A stretch of 49,173 nucleotides of DNA from CAYZRY01 sp964630225 (GTDB lineage: Bacteria > Bacillota_I > Bacilli_A > RF39 > UBA660): assembly GCA_964630225.1 (NCBI GenBank), contig CAZVUK010000004.1, positions 1 through 49,173 on the forward strand, written 5' to 3'. Below the pieces are notes generated by a model. The model saw only the letters and a list, made by a program, of their open reading frames with translations. It did no database searches and was not told the DNA's origin. This document shows, piece by piece, positions 1-9,600 of this stretch. Numbering within the stretch: the first letter of the stretch is position 1; the number at the start of each line of letters is the position of its first letter. The translations under genes and the position numbers were made by a program.

Positions 1-74
1 TGGAGCGGATGATGGGAATCGAACCCACGTAGTCAGCTTGGAAGGCTGAGGTTCTACCATTAAACTACATCCGC
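1..74 (-). tRNA. tRNA-Gly (anticodon TCC)
   Basis: Read on the minus strand, a complete cloverleaf: acceptor GCGGATG pairs with CATCCGC, the anticodon loop holds TCC, the T-loop is TTCGATT, and CCA is encoded at the 3' end (plus-strand TGG at 1-3). It touches the left edge of the window but looks complete. Confidence 0.96.
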
Positions 75-133
75 ATTTGTTTGACATTTATAATTATATC
101 TAAAACACAATAAATGTCAACCTTTTTTCTTAT

Positions 134-574
134 TTAATCTATATAAAATTTGTTTTGCATATAGCATAAAATTGTTTTAAGTGATGGAGAAAAGATATTG
201 TTTGGAAGCTCATTTAAATCAAACCAAGCCCAAACAGTTATTTCATTTGGCTCCATTACTTTAATTTCTCCCGAATACTTTCTTGTAATCATTCCTACGG
301 AAACATAATGAGCGTGTTCATTCTTATCTGTTTGGACACAGATTACATCGATATCTTCGGCTTTGACATCCAGATTGCATTCCTCTTTAATTTCTCTTAC
401 TCCGGCTTCTTCGAAGGATTCACCGTACTCGATATTACCACCAGGCAGCGTCCATGTCCCTTCTTCTCGAAGTTCACTATCAGCTACCTCCGGATCATCA
501 TTTCTGCGACCTAAAAGCAATCTATTATTTTGATCAATTATTAATACCCCACAACCAGCACCTATCTTTTTCAT
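134..574 (-). CDS. Nudix hydrolase
   Basis: A 146-residue Nudix-fold pyrophosphohydrolase, probably cytoplasmic, cleaving a nucleoside diphosphate linked to X. The Nudix box is clear around residues 45-67: a GG..EYGE segment followed by REIKEEC, which fits GX5EX7REUXEEXGU except that the Gly near its end is Asn. The start at 574 is chosen because a CGGAGG ribosome site lies just upstream (579-584 on the plus strand); the open frame extends further but its N-terminal part is a hydrophobic, low-complexity translation of the intergenic promoter region. The gene is divergent from typA, with an 86-base gap carrying promoters in both directions. The substrate cannot be told; the MutT/NUDT family as a whole includes house-cleaning and regulatory enzymes. 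Confidence 0.9.
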   Translation of the reverse strand: MKKIGAGCGVLIIDQNNRLLLGRRNDDPEVADSELREEGTWTLPGGNIEYGESFEEAGVREIKEECNLDVKAEDIDVICVQTDKNEHAHYVSVGMITRKYSGEIKVMEPNEITVWAWFDLNELPNNIFSPSLKTILCYMQNKFYID

Positions 575-606
575 ATATCCTCCGATAAAAATTATAACAA
601 AATAAA

Positions 607-634
607 TTGTAAAAAACAAACTTTGTGTTATAAT
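607..634 (+). promoter_or_regulatory. typA promoter
   Basis: TTGTAA (607-612), 16-base spacer, extended -10 TGT-TATAAT (TATAAT at 629-634), followed by an AAAGGAG ribosome site before the ATG at 661. On the opposite strand a TATAAT (plus 591-596) can drive the Nudix gene. Confidence 0.65.
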
Positions 635-660
635 TGTAAAGGTTTCCAAAAGGAGTATGT

Positions 661-2469
661 ATGAAAAAGAGAAATGTAGCAATAATTGCCCATGTCGATC
701 ATGGAAAAACGACACTGGTAGACGAGATATTGAAATATAGTGGAAGTTTTAGAGAAAATGAAGATTTGACCGATCTTTCTATGGATTCAAATACAATAGA
801 AAAAGAGCGTGGAATAACAATTTTAGCGAAAACAACTTCCGTATATTATAAAGATCATCATATAAACATTTTAGATACTCCAGGACACGCTGATTTCGGG
901 GGAGAAGTAGAACGTATTATGAACATGGTCGATGGTGTAGTACTTGTTGTTGACGCTTACGAAGGTACGATGCCGCAAACGCGCTTTGTATTAAAGAAAG
1001 CTCTGGCAGCTGGTGCTAAGCCTATCGTTGTGGTTAATAAAATTGACAAACCATCGGCAAGACCTATCGAAGTAATAGATGAAGTACTCGATTTATTCAT
1101 AGAACTTGGAGCAGATGAAAAGCAATTAGAATTTCCTGTTATTTATGCTTCGGCACTTAATGGAACATCGAGTCTTGATGCTGACCTAGCTACGCAGGAA
1201 CAAGGTTTTGCTAAATTACTTGATATCATTATCGAAGAAATTAGTGCGCCTAAAGGTGATGTAAACGCTCCGTTACAGTTTCAATCAGCTTTATTGGATT
1301 ACAATGATTATGTTGGCAGAATTGGCATTGGTATCGTTTCAAATGGTGTTATTAAAAATGGCCAGACCGTTTCTTGTATCAGGCTTGATGGTAGCATAAA
1401 ACAATTTCGCATTCAAAAACTCTTTGGTTACGTAGGATTAAAAAGAGTCGAAATTGAAACAGCCGAGGCTGGAGATATTTGTGCTGTCGCAGGACTTGCT
1501 GATATCTCGGTTGGTGAGACAATATGTGAACAGGGAAAAAATCTTCCTCTTCCTACTTTAAAGGTTGATGAACCAACTATTCAAATGACATTTGGTACTA
1601 ACTCATCGCCTTTTGCTGGAAAAGAGGGTAGTCTTCTTACAGCTAGAAAAATTGAAGAACGTTTAAATAAAGAAGTTCAACGAGATGTAAGTTTAAAAGT
1701 AGAAACAAACGACAGTGAAAGCTGGATAGTTTCTGGGCGCGGAGAACTTCATCTAGGTATTTTAATTGAAAACATGCGTCGTGAAGGATACGAACTTGAA
1801 GTATCTAAGCCCAGTGTAATTATCAAAGAAGAAAACGATCAAAAATTCGAACCTTATGAAGAACTTCAAATAGAGTGTCCAGAAGAATCGGTTGGTAATA
1901 TTATCGAGCAGCTTGGTAATAAAGGCGCGATTCTTGAAATGATGGATAATAAAAATGGTCAATCCAGACTTATTTATACTATTCCATCGCGTGGACTAAT
2001 CGGTTTTGGTACTAACTTTATGACTCTTACCAAAGGATATGGAATTATGGCTCACAGCTTTAAAGAATATAGACCGATGGCTGGACTTGATGTTGGAGAA
2101 AGAAGTCTCGGTGTTCTTGTATCTATGGAAAACGGAAAAGCTACGGCATATTCACTTGGTAATGTCGAAGAACGGGGTATCATGTTTATCGAAGCAGGTA
2201 CCGAAGTGTACGAAGGAATGATAGTTGGAGAACACGTCAGAGATAATGATTTAGCTGTTAACGTTGTTAAAGGCAAAGCTTTAACTAATATGCGTGCCAG
2301 TGGTAGCGATCATACAGTTGTCCTAAAAAGACCTAGAATTATCACTTTAGAGTATGCTCTTGATTATATTAATTCCGATGAACTAGTCGAAGTTACTCCA
2401 AAGTCGATAAGACTTAGAAAAAAGATATTAAATGCAAATGAAAGAAAGAAATACGATAGTAAAAAGTAA
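661..2469 (+). CDS. typA: Ribosome-associated GTPase TypA/BipA
   Basis: A 602-residue translational GTPase of the TypA/BipA family, which binds the ribosome and affects 50S assembly and stress or cold adaptation. The G motifs are intact: AHVDHGKTT (10-18), RGITI (50-54), DTPGHADF (72-79), NKID (126-129) and a SAL motif near 160. The C-terminal half carries the SRGLIGF and EERG-type segments typical of the BipA C-terminal domain. The length matches the family. The start is fixed by an AAAGGAG site about six bases upstream. It begins the rightward housekeeping block and is followed closely by 2519-3037. Nothing is abnormal here. Confidence 0.98.
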   Translation: MKKRNVAIIAHVDHGKTTLVDEILKYSGSFRENEDLTDLSMDSNTIEKERGITILAKTTSVYYKDHHINILDTPGHADFGGEVERIMNMVDGVVLVVDAYEGTMPQTRFVLKKALAAGAKPIVVVNKIDKPSARPIEVIDEVLDLFIELGADEKQLEFPVIYASALNGTSSLDADLATQEQGFAKLLDIIIEEISAPKGDVNAPLQFQSALLDYNDYVGRIGIGIVSNGVIKNGQTVSCIRLDGSIKQFRIQKLFGYVGLKRVEIETAEAGDICAVAGLADISVGETICEQGKNLPLPTLKVDEPTIQMTFGTNSSPFAGKEGSLLTARKIEERLNKEVQRDVSLKVETNDSESWIVSGRGELHLGILIENMRREGYELEVSKPSVIIKEENDQKFEPYEELQIECPEESVGNIIEQLGNKGAILEMMDNKNGQSRLIYTIPSRGLIGFGTNFMTLTKGYGIMAHSFKEYRPMAGLDVGERSLGVLVSMENGKATAYSLGNVEERGIMFIEAGTEVYEGMIVGEHVRDNDLAVNVVKGKALTNMRASGSDHTVVLKRPRIITLEYALDYINSDELVEVTPKSIRLRKKILNANERKKYDSKK

Positions 2470-2518
2470 TTTCTTTTTTTTCTTATTATGATATAATTTA
2501 TTAGAGAGTAGGTGGCAA

Positions 2519-3037
2519 ATGAAAAATAGTAAAAGAAAAATAACTGTCGGTAATTATATTACTTTAGCTATTATTTTTATAGTAGCACTACTAGCTTTAT
2601 ATCTAGGTAGAAAAGTATATTTAGATTACGAGCAGTACAGTTTAAAAACGGTTGTATTAAGTGGAGTGGTATCAGAACTTCGTCCTAGTGAGGTTGATAA
2701 TTACATAAGAGATAATGCCGATGTCTTATTATTTATTGGTGTCAGTGATGATACTAACAGCCGAAAAATAGAAAAAGAATTACTCAAGTTAATTAACAAA
2801 GATAAATTAGTCGAAGAAATAGTTTATCTAAATTTAAGTGATGAAGAAAACAAATCAGTAGTTATCGAAAATTTTAATAAAAAATATGTTGTAAATGATA
2901 ATCATAAAATTGCTAATTATCCGGCGATGGTTTTACTTGTTGAACGAAAAGTTACAGCAACAGTTAGCAAAAAAGGCAAAGAACTAAAGTATTCTGAAAT
3001 AGAGAAATTCTTAGATCAATACGAGCTTACTCAATGA
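2519..3037 (+). CDS. Membrane-anchored thioredoxin-like protein lacking CXXC
   Basis: A 172-residue protein with a positively charged N-terminus, one membrane segment (about 13-31) and an extracellular domain. The domain resembles a thioredoxin fold: a beta strand VLLFIGVS (about 69-76), then a helix where CXXC would be expected but the residues are D-T-N-S-R, and later a YPAMVLL segment that fits the cis-proline loop. I infer a redox-dead thioredoxin-like domain, perhaps with a structural or binding role. A TATAAT near 2491 and a GTAGGTGG ribosome site precede it. Its stop overlaps the trmL start by four bases (ATGA), so the two are translationally coupled. The exact function is unknown. Confidence 0.75.
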   Translation: MKNSKRKITVGNYITLAIIFIVALLALYLGRKVYLDYEQYSLKTVVLSGVVSELRPSEVDNYIRDNADVLLFIGVSDDTNSRKIEKELLKLINKDKLVEEIVYLNLSDEENKSVVIENFNKKYVVNDNHKIANYPAMVLLVERKVTATVSKKGKELKYSEIEKFLDQYELTQ

Positions 3038-3540
3038 ATCACATAGTTTTATATGAACCGGAGATACCTGCGAACACAGGTAATATTATGAGAACCTGTG
3101 TAGCTACTAATACTAAATTACATCTAATAAAGCCTTTGGGCTTTTCTTTAGATGAATCAAGCATTAAACGCAGCGGTGTAAACTATATAGATAAGCTTGA
3201 TTATGTAGTCTATGAAAATTGGGAAGAGTTTGTAACCAAAAATAAAGGCGAGTTTTATTTCTTTACTCGTTATGGAAAGAAGAGTCATAGTAGTTTTACA
3301 TACAAGCAAGAAAAAGAAAACTATCTTATTTTTGGAAAAGAATCAACAGGTATAGAAAAATCAATTTTAAAAAATAATCTAGATCGTTGCATGAGAATAC
3401 CAATGAGTGATAAAGTTAGGTCACTCAATTTATCTAATGCTTGTGCTATTGTTATATACGAAGTATTAAGACAAGAAGATTATCCAAATTTACTTGCGGA
3501 AGAACCACATAAAGGAAAAGATTTTCTAATTAATTGTTAA
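3034..3540 (+). CDS. trmL: tRNA (cytidine/uridine-34 2'-O)-methyltransferase TrmL
   Basis: A 168-residue SPOUT-class methyltransferase. TrmL methylates the 2'-O of the wobble nucleotide 34 in certain leucine tRNAs using S-adenosylmethionine. Visible family motifs are EPEIPANTGNIMRTC (8-22), FGKESTGI (about 108-115) and the knot segment RSLNLSNACAIVIYE near 130-145, which binds the cofactor in the deep trefoil. The length is typical (about 155-170). It overlaps the preceding gene by ATGA and is probably co-transcribed with it. No clear terminator follows; the next 158 bases lead to tRNA-Ala. Confidence 0.95.
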   Translation: MNHIVLYEPEIPANTGNIMRTCVATNTKLHLIKPLGFSLDESSIKRSGVNYIDKLDYVVYENWEEFVTKNKGEFYFFTRYGKKSHSSFTYKQEKENYLIFGKESTGIEKSILKNNLDRCMRIPMSDKVRSLNLSNACAIVIYEVLRQEDYPNLLAEEPHKGKDFLINC

Positions 3541-3653
3541 GCGGTTGACAATATTTTTTTATGTTACTTTGTATATTTTTTTGACTTATCTTTATCTTTG
3601 CCACGATTATGCTATTGAAAATGCCAAAAACAAAGATATTAGTTAATAATTCA

Positions 3654-3682
3654 TTGACAAAATCAAAATCATAATATAAAAT
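3654..3682 (+). promoter_or_regulatory. tRNA-Ala promoter
   Basis: Perfect TTGACA (3654-3659), 17-base spacer and TAAAAT (3677-3682), 16 bases before the tRNA. The rest of the 3541-3698 gap is AT-rich and holds only a weak inverted repeat (ATCTTTG near 3590, CAAAGAT near 3630). Confidence 0.75.
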
Positions 3683-3698
3683 TGATTATGTCATTAAG

Positions 3699-3774
3699 GG
3701 GGCATTAGCTCAGCTGGGAGAGCGCCACGTTTGCACCGTGGAGGTCATCGGTTCGATCCCGTTATGCTCCACCA
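3699..3774 (+). tRNA. tRNA-Ala (anticodon TGC)
   Basis: A 76-base cloverleaf: acceptor GGGGCAT with ATGCTCC (one G-T pair), D arm GCTC/GAGC, anticodon stem CCACG/CGTGG with loop TTTGCAC giving TGC, T-loop TTCGATC, and encoded CCA. Confidence 0.97.
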
Positions 3775-3781
3775 TAAATTG

Positions 3782-3826
3782 AAAAAACGTTATTTCTGGA
3801 GATGCTTTTCAGAAGTAACGTTTTTT
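3782..3826 (+). terminator. Intrinsic terminator after tRNA-Ala
   Basis: Long inverted repeat AACGTTATTTCTG / CAGAAGTAACGTT with an 11-base loop and a run of T after the right arm. Confidence 0.9.
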
Positions 3827-3888
3827 AATTATTAACTCTTTGTGGTATTAACTAATATTTATGTTAAAATATTATGTGCGGAGGGCTT

Positions 3889-5232
3889 ATGATATACATA
3901 CCTAAAAAAAATCAAAATGAAGTTAAATATGATGAGACACTTGCTAAAAAGATGCATCATGTAATTATTGTAAACGATAAAGAGAGTTCTAATACTGGAG
4001 ATCTCTTTAGTATTTGGAATCAAAAAACCAACGTATTTATATCTTCGGAGCTCGGAGACTTTTTCGATTTTATAAATGAAAATAAAATCAGTGAAAAAAC
4101 CAATATATTAATAATAGGAACTAAAAACATTAATTTTGAAGTAATCGAAGAATACTATAATTTAATTACTTTTTATTTATATTATAAAAAAGAGTTAGTT
4201 AAATATAAAAAAAATATAATTAAAATTAATAAGTCATTAAGCAGTAAAAAAGACAATGATATAGTAAATGATTCAATTGAAAAGTTTATCCATTTAAATA
4301 GTGATGGTAAATTTTTAAGAGCTTTACTTATTTCGATTGGTTATAATATAGCATCTAAAAGAGAAGATGATTACTATATGCCTCTTGCTATGGCATATGA
4401 AACTTTTCAAACGTCTATCCTCATTCATGATGATATTATAGACGAGGCTGATTTAAGAAGAAATAAAGTTACTATTCAAAAAAGTTACAATGATTATTTC
4501 AATTCTTTTCAAAATATACAAAATAAAAAAGTAGATCACACTGCTAAATCACTTGCACTTTGCGTGGGAGACTTGGGAATATTTTTTACCAATAAAATCT
4601 TGCTCGACAATTATAATGAAGACTTTGTAAGACTTTACAAGTATTATAATGAAATAGTATTAAAAACAATTAAAGGTGAAATACTTGATGTCTATCTTCC
4701 TTTCTCTGAAGAAAATCTAGAGCGAAAATCAAGCGAGGCTGATATCTTTGATATTTATCGTTTGAAAACAGCCTGGTATTCAGTTATTGGGCCAGTAGGT
4801 CTTGGACTTATTTTGGGTAAAGCTAAAGATGGTGAAATAAGAAAGATGGAAAAAATTCTAGAAGGATTAGGCATAGCGTTTCAAATAAAAGATGATATAC
4901 TTGGAATATATGGTGATTCTAAAAAGTTAGGTAAAAGTACTAATTCTGATATAAGCGAATATAAACAAACTCTTTTATATGTCCATGCAGCAAGATCTAA
5001 ATTTGCAGATGAATTAAAAGAAATATATGGAAAGAAAAATTTAAGCAAAAGTGATTTAAAAGACATTAAAAATATATTCGAAGAAAGTGGTGCTTTAGCT
5101 AGGGCTGAACAAACGCTGGCAGATAATTTAAATCAAGCTAAGAGCTTAATAATTAAGAATAAATACATACCAAAGTTTTATAGAGATGTATTACTTGGTT
5201 TTGTCTCATATTTAAATTTAAGGGAGAAGTAG
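3889..5232 (+). CDS. Polyprenyl diphosphate synthase with N-terminal extension
   Basis: A 447-residue trans-isoprenyl diphosphate synthase, elongating allylic diphosphates with isopentenyl diphosphate for lipid carriers or quinone side chains. The substrate-binding GKFLR (140-144) stands for GGKR; the first Asp-rich motif is DDIIDEADLRR (181-191); KT is at 293-294; the second motif is DDILGIYGD (335-343), where the last Asp of DDXXD is Gly. About 100 N-terminal residues are extra compared with the usual 300-330 and are not recognised. Start 3889 is preferred over an in-frame ATG at 3874 because the GCGGAGGG ribosome site lies between them. It is followed six bases later by a lipid kinase, suggesting a lipid-related pair. 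Confidence 0.9.
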   Translation: MIYIPKKNQNEVKYDETLAKKMHHVIIVNDKESSNTGDLFSIWNQKTNVFISSELGDFFDFINENKISEKTNILIIGTKNINFEVIEEYYNLITFYLYYKKELVKYKKNIIKINKSLSSKKDNDIVNDSIEKFIHLNSDGKFLRALLISIGYNIASKREDDYYMPLAMAYETFQTSILIHDDIIDEADLRRNKVTIQKSYNDYFNSFQNIQNKKVDHTAKSLALCVGDLGIFFTNKILLDNYNEDFVRLYKYYNEIVLKTIKGEILDVYLPFSEENLERKSSEADIFDIYRLKTAWYSVIGPVGLGLILGKAKDGEIRKMEKILEGLGIAFQIKDDILGIYGDSKKLGKSTNSDISEYKQTLLYVHAARSKFADELKEIYGKKNLSKSDLKDIKNIFEESGALARAEQTLADNLNQAKSLIIKNKYIPKFYRDVLLGFVSYLNLREK

Positions 5233-5238
5233 AAGTAT

Positions 5239-6156
5239 ATGAAAAAATGTGTCATAATTTATAATCCTCACAGTGGTAAAAAAACAAAGCGAGAGTTTTT
5301 AGCAGGATACATAGATATTTTACTTGATCATGGTTATGATCCTGAAGTAATCTTCTCTAAATATCAAGGTCATGTTTTAGATGCTGTTAAAGACTTAGGA
5401 GACTATGACTTAGTTATTACTATTGGGGGAGATGGAACCTTTAATGAAGCGGTCAATGGAAACTTGGCAAGACCAAAAAACAAAAGACTACTCATGTCTC
5501 ACATTCCACTAGGTACAACCAATGATATCGGAGCGTTGTTTGGTTATGGCAATGATCCTATCGCTAATCTAAAACTACTTTTAGCTGGCGAAGAAAAAAA
5601 GATCGATATTTGCACCGTCAATGGCAAAGCTTTTGTCTATGTCGCCGGTTTCGGAAAATTCTTAAACATCCCTTATGAAACACCAAAATCACAAAAGAAA
5701 AAACTAGGATATCTAGCCTACATTTGGAATGGTTTTAAAGAGTTTCGTAATCAAACAAAACTCTATGATGTCGAATATGAAATAGATGGTAAAAAGTCCC
5801 GAGGCTTATTCTCTTTTATGTTAATATCTAATGCTAATCGTATAGCGGGCATAAATCAGTTTTATAAAGAAGTGAAATTAAATGATGGCAAGTTCGAAGT
5901 ACTACTTTGTAACTTAACCAAAAAAGCTGATATTATCAAAAGCCTATTTACAATTGCAACAGGCGATATCACTAAAGTCCCAGGTTTTTACTTTTATCGA
6001 ACGGATAATTTAAAAGTTAATTTAAATAAAAAAATTAAAAGTTGGTGTGTTGATGGAGAACAACTGGATAAAGAGTATTACGAATATATAGTCGAAGTAG
6101 ATCCGGATTTTTCAGTGTTCATGCCTAAGAAAAATATAAAACAAAATTTTAAATAA
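5239..6156 (+). CDS. Diacylglycerol/lipid kinase (DagK/YegS family)
   Basis: A 305-residue kinase that phosphorylates diacylglycerol or a related lipid on the cytoplasmic membrane face with ATP. The nucleotide-binding motif GGDGTFNEAVNG lies at 63-74 and PLGTTNDIG at 90-98; an N-terminal IIYNPHSGK strand and a C-terminal DGE-containing segment (WCVDGEQL) complete the DAGK catalytic fold. The length matches the family. It is six bases downstream of the polyprenyl synthase and surely in the same operon. Diacylglycerol recycling or undecaprenol-type phosphorylation are both possible; the sequence alone does not decide. Confidence 0.93.
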   Translation: MKKCVIIYNPHSGKKTKREFLAGYIDILLDHGYDPEVIFSKYQGHVLDAVKDLGDYDLVITIGGDGTFNEAVNGNLARPKNKRLLMSHIPLGTTNDIGALFGYGNDPIANLKLLLAGEEKKIDICTVNGKAFVYVAGFGKFLNIPYETPKSQKKKLGYLAYIWNGFKEFRNQTKLYDVEYEIDGKKSRGLFSFMLISNANRIAGINQFYKEVKLNDGKFEVLLCNLTKKADIIKSLFTIATGDITKVPGFYFYRTDNLKVNLNKKIKSWCVDGEQLDKEYYEYIVEVDPDFSVFMPKKNIKQNFK

Positions 6157-6179
6157 AAAATAGGACTTGTCCTATTTTT
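6156..6179. terminator. Bidirectional terminator
   Basis: AAAAATAGGAC / GTCCTATTTTT around a two-base loop, between the convergent ends of the lipid kinase and the thioredoxin-like gene. A-runs on one side and T-runs on the other let it act on both strands. Confidence 0.9.
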
Positions 6180-6591
6180 ATTTTATGAATCCATTACTTT
6201 TAAATTTTTCTAATACATAATCTTTATCATGACTTCCGACTATTCTTTTTAATGAAGAGGTTTCCACTCCTTTTTTAAAGAATAATACGGTTGGAGTTCC
6301 TAGATTACTTATCGATAAGAGTTTTTTCAAATCGTTATATTCTTGCTGACTTATCTTAGATAGATTAATACTCTTAGCCGTTAAATTCGCTTCTTTTAGT
6401 GCTGCTTGAAACTTTGGTGCAAAGTCAGTACAGTAAGAACAACCATCTTGCATAATTTCTAAAATAAAATCCTCTTTCTTATCAATAGACTTTTTCAAAC
6501 TGTTAAAACCGACATTTTCTATATTAGCGTTAGCAACAGTACAAGCTGCAACAGCAAACAAAATTAAGAATCCAATAATTATTTTTTTCAT
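6178..6591 (-). CDS. Thioredoxin-like lipoprotein (CSYC)
   Basis: A 137-residue exported thiol-disulfide protein. The N-terminus is a lipoprotein signal with lipobox V-A-A-C (Cys17), then a thioredoxin-like domain with the redox pair CSYC (51-54) and a GTPTV cis-proline loop (Pro100). It would sit outside the cell on the membrane and oxidise, reduce or isomerise disulfides. Start 6591 is chosen for the GAGGTG site just upstream; a longer frame to 6618 reads into the promoter. It is transcribed divergently from the Cys-rich surface genes at 6697 onward, and I infer that these are its likely clients. Confidence 0.88.
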   Translation of the reverse strand: MKKIIIGFLILFAVAACTVANANIENVGFNSLKKSIDKKEDFILEIMQDGCSYCTDFAPKFQAALKEANLTAKSINLSKISQQEYNDLKKLLSISNLGTPTVLFFKKGVETSSLKRIVGSHDKDYVLEKFKSNGFIK

Positions 6592-6608
6592 AAACACCTC
6601 GTTTATTA

Positions 6609-6637
6609 AATATAGCATAATGACTTTTTTAAGACAA
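6609..6637 (-). promoter_or_regulatory. Promoter of the thioredoxin-like lipoprotein gene
   Basis: On the minus strand, TTGTCT (plus 6632-6637), 17-base spacer, TATATT (plus 6609-6614). Confidence 0.55.
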
Positions 6638-6644
6638 TAACTTC

Positions 6645-6673
6645 TTGTAATTTATCGACAAATAATATATCAT
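6645..6673 (+). promoter_or_regulatory. Promoter of the 6697 Cys-rich gene
   Basis: TTGTAA (6645-6650), 17 bases, TATCAT (6668-6673). It lies back to back with the minus-strand promoter at 6609-6637, so one regulator could reach both. A TATAAG at 6675-6680 is an alternative -10. Confidence 0.45.
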
Positions 6674-6696
6674 TATAAGAGAATAGAGAGGTATTT

Positions 6697-9600
6697 ATGA
6701 ATAAGAAGATAATTGGCTATATGACTATGTTTTTATTTATATTTATGATAGGAATTATAAATGTAAATGCGGCATGTAAGACCAGTGAAAAGAACGCTTT
6801 AAAGAAAGAAGCGTATAAACTTGAATTTGATTATGATGTCGAAGATGGAACAATAAATCCGTACCGCTTCTATAATTTTACCTTGAAAGCATTAAATACT
6901 TCGAAGAACTTATATATCACTAACGATAGTGGTGAAAACTTTTTTTGGCGCGAAGAGAATGAATCTGCTGCGGCGCCGATGGGACTATATCTAAACGGAT
7001 CGAAAATAAAACTTAATGTATATAGTAGTTCAGCAACTAAATGTCCCGATACGCTTTTATATACTAAGACTATCCAGTTTCCTTATTACAATGATTATTC
7101 ACAAAGGGAAGAGTGTAAGGGTTTAGAGACCTATGAATTATGTCAAAGATGGTTTGATAATAGTAGCATCGACACAGAAGAAAAATTTTTACAAGCACTT
7201 GAAGATTACAAAGCCGGAAAATTAAAGAACAGTACTAAGGAAAGTGATAAAAAAGATTTTAATTTAATTAAGCTTCTAGATGATAATAAAATAATTGTTA
7301 TTACTGTGTTAGCTGTGGTGACAGTTTTGCTTACAGCAATAAAAATAAATAAATCAAAGAAAAGCCTAAAAGTAAAAAGCCTAAAAGTAATAATGATATT
7401 TTTCTTCTTACTTGTATTTTTTGCTCATGGAAACGTAAATGCAGGATCAGCTATTATCGGTAATCCTGGAGGACCTTCGGTACCGGTACAACCAGGTTGG
7501 GATGCATATCATTATGACGAAAGTATAGCGATTAGACTATCTCTTTATAAGTATGATGGAAAAAAAATTACAGCTTATGGTTCGGTAGATTTGGCAAACC
7601 ATAGTTTTAATTATAATGCTCAAGCAGCGGGTGGCGTTGGTAAAATTAATTATACACAGCTTGGTGCGTCGCTTGGTTTTAATCAAAGTAAAAAAGGATT
7701 TAATAGAACAGATCCAATAATTCGTGATTTCTTTGTTAAAGTTGGTGGATCCACAAGAGAAAATAAACTTCGTGAAAAAATAATTAGTAAATTTAGATTA
7801 AGTGAAAATCCCGAAGCGATAGCTAATTCTGTCAATGCTTTCTTTGGGCTTAAAAACAAAGTTCAAGCTAATGAAATATTTGATTTATACATAACGGTCG
7901 AACCAACAGTTCAAATAGTTATCGTCAACAGTGCTGCTCCGGCTAAATATGGAACTACCTATGAACTAAATAGAGCATTCTTTGATGTTTTAAAAAATAG
8001 CAACGGTCTTGGGTCTCCGATAAAAACTTGGTACGGTAATTATATATTTGCGAAATTAAATCAGGAACACAACGATAAGCATAATTTCGTAGGAAATACC
8101 GGCAACTATATTATTAAAAACGAAGCATCGGCTAAAGATAATAATGGTTATGAAATAAATACCGATAATAGATCTGGTTATGGAATAGGTATATTCTGGC
8201 TTGCCGGAGAACTTAAAACTTGTAAATCAACCTGTTTAAATCAAACGGGTGACAACCTTCTTATGTGTGCTGAAAATTATTGTCAGCAAAATTATAAAAA
8301 TCAAGGAGTATCTAAAGGCAAATGCATCACTGAATGTGGATACACTGTCGAAGGACTAAAGTGTCCTGTTATAAGTGATGAAAAAGCAGTTAAAACTACT
8401 TGTGAAGCTGATACTCAATCATCAAAATCAAGCTGTAGCGTATCTAAAGGGAATATAAATGGTGTGCCCTATAGTTATATGATAGATTGTAATACCGCAA
8501 CAAAGACATCTTTCCCTGATCTTCCAGCAGCTGTTGCTCAAGGAGCAGGCTTTGAATATAATGTTGCAATATCGGGAAGTAAAACCTGTTTGTTAACATT
8601 TGATTACCTAAGATGGAAATATGATTATGCAGCGGCTGAAACAACCGAAGAAAGACAAGGTTTAATTGCCGTGCTGAATGATTTTAATAAACAATCTTGG
8701 AAAAATCTAACGTACGATTCTAAAAATACAGATATTAAAATACAGATAGATGAAAAACTTGCTAACAAAACTAATACAATTAAAAAGACTTTAGTTGTTC
8801 AAGATAAATATCAGTATGGATCACTTGATGTTGAAACGAGAGTAAGGGGCGTCCAGCCTGTTTATTCTTACTACAACGGAATAAGAATAAATGCTAGCGT
8901 TAATACTATGGCAACTTCTTCAAACAATGGGGCACTATATAAACTTCCACCGGTATGTCTAAGTTATAGAGATTCTGGTGAAATAATAAATCCAAATAAC
9001 AAAGGTTTATGTACAGCTCTTGGGACGGGACCTTACAATAAGATATATACAAGTTTAAATGCTAAGGAAGATGCCGTTAATAACTCGTTAACTGTTGTTA
9101 TCGATGGCAACGCAAGTGGAATGTCGGCTGAAAACAGCTGTCGGTATATTAACAAAGATGTAAGTTGTGAGCTTACTACAATTTCGGTGCCGGATGCCAA
9201 GGGATTTTATCCACGTGGAGTTCCGCTTAATCTTGAACTTGTTATCCTCGGAGACCGAAGTCTTATAAAAAGCTATGGAGTAGATGGAGCGACGAAATTA
9301 CCAACCGGAAGATTCAAATTCGTTTGGCCAAATCCTGCAAGTAGCAAAACGGAGTTCAAAATAAATGGATGGATTAAAACAGCTAAACAGACAATCAATT
9401 GTCCAGTTAAGATAAATCTTACTTCGGATTGTCCAGGATGTAATTGCAAGTTTGAACCAGTTGTTAAAAACGGAAACAAATACACAGTTTCTTTATCGAC
9501 AGCAGGTCATAACGCGACATCTAAATATTATATAAGTTTTAACAAGGGATTTGATGTCAATAATGAAAAGCTTCAAAAATACTATGAAAGAAGCAATGTT

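Noticed and set aside
308..514. Plus-strand open frame opposite the Nudix gene
   Set aside because: Complementary to the coding strand of a recognised Nudix protein, with no ribosome site.
3541..3698. Small RNA gene between trmL and tRNA-Ala
   Set aside because: A TTGACA at 3545-3550 lacks a -10 at proper distance and the inverted repeat there is weak; nothing firm supports a transcript other than the tRNA.
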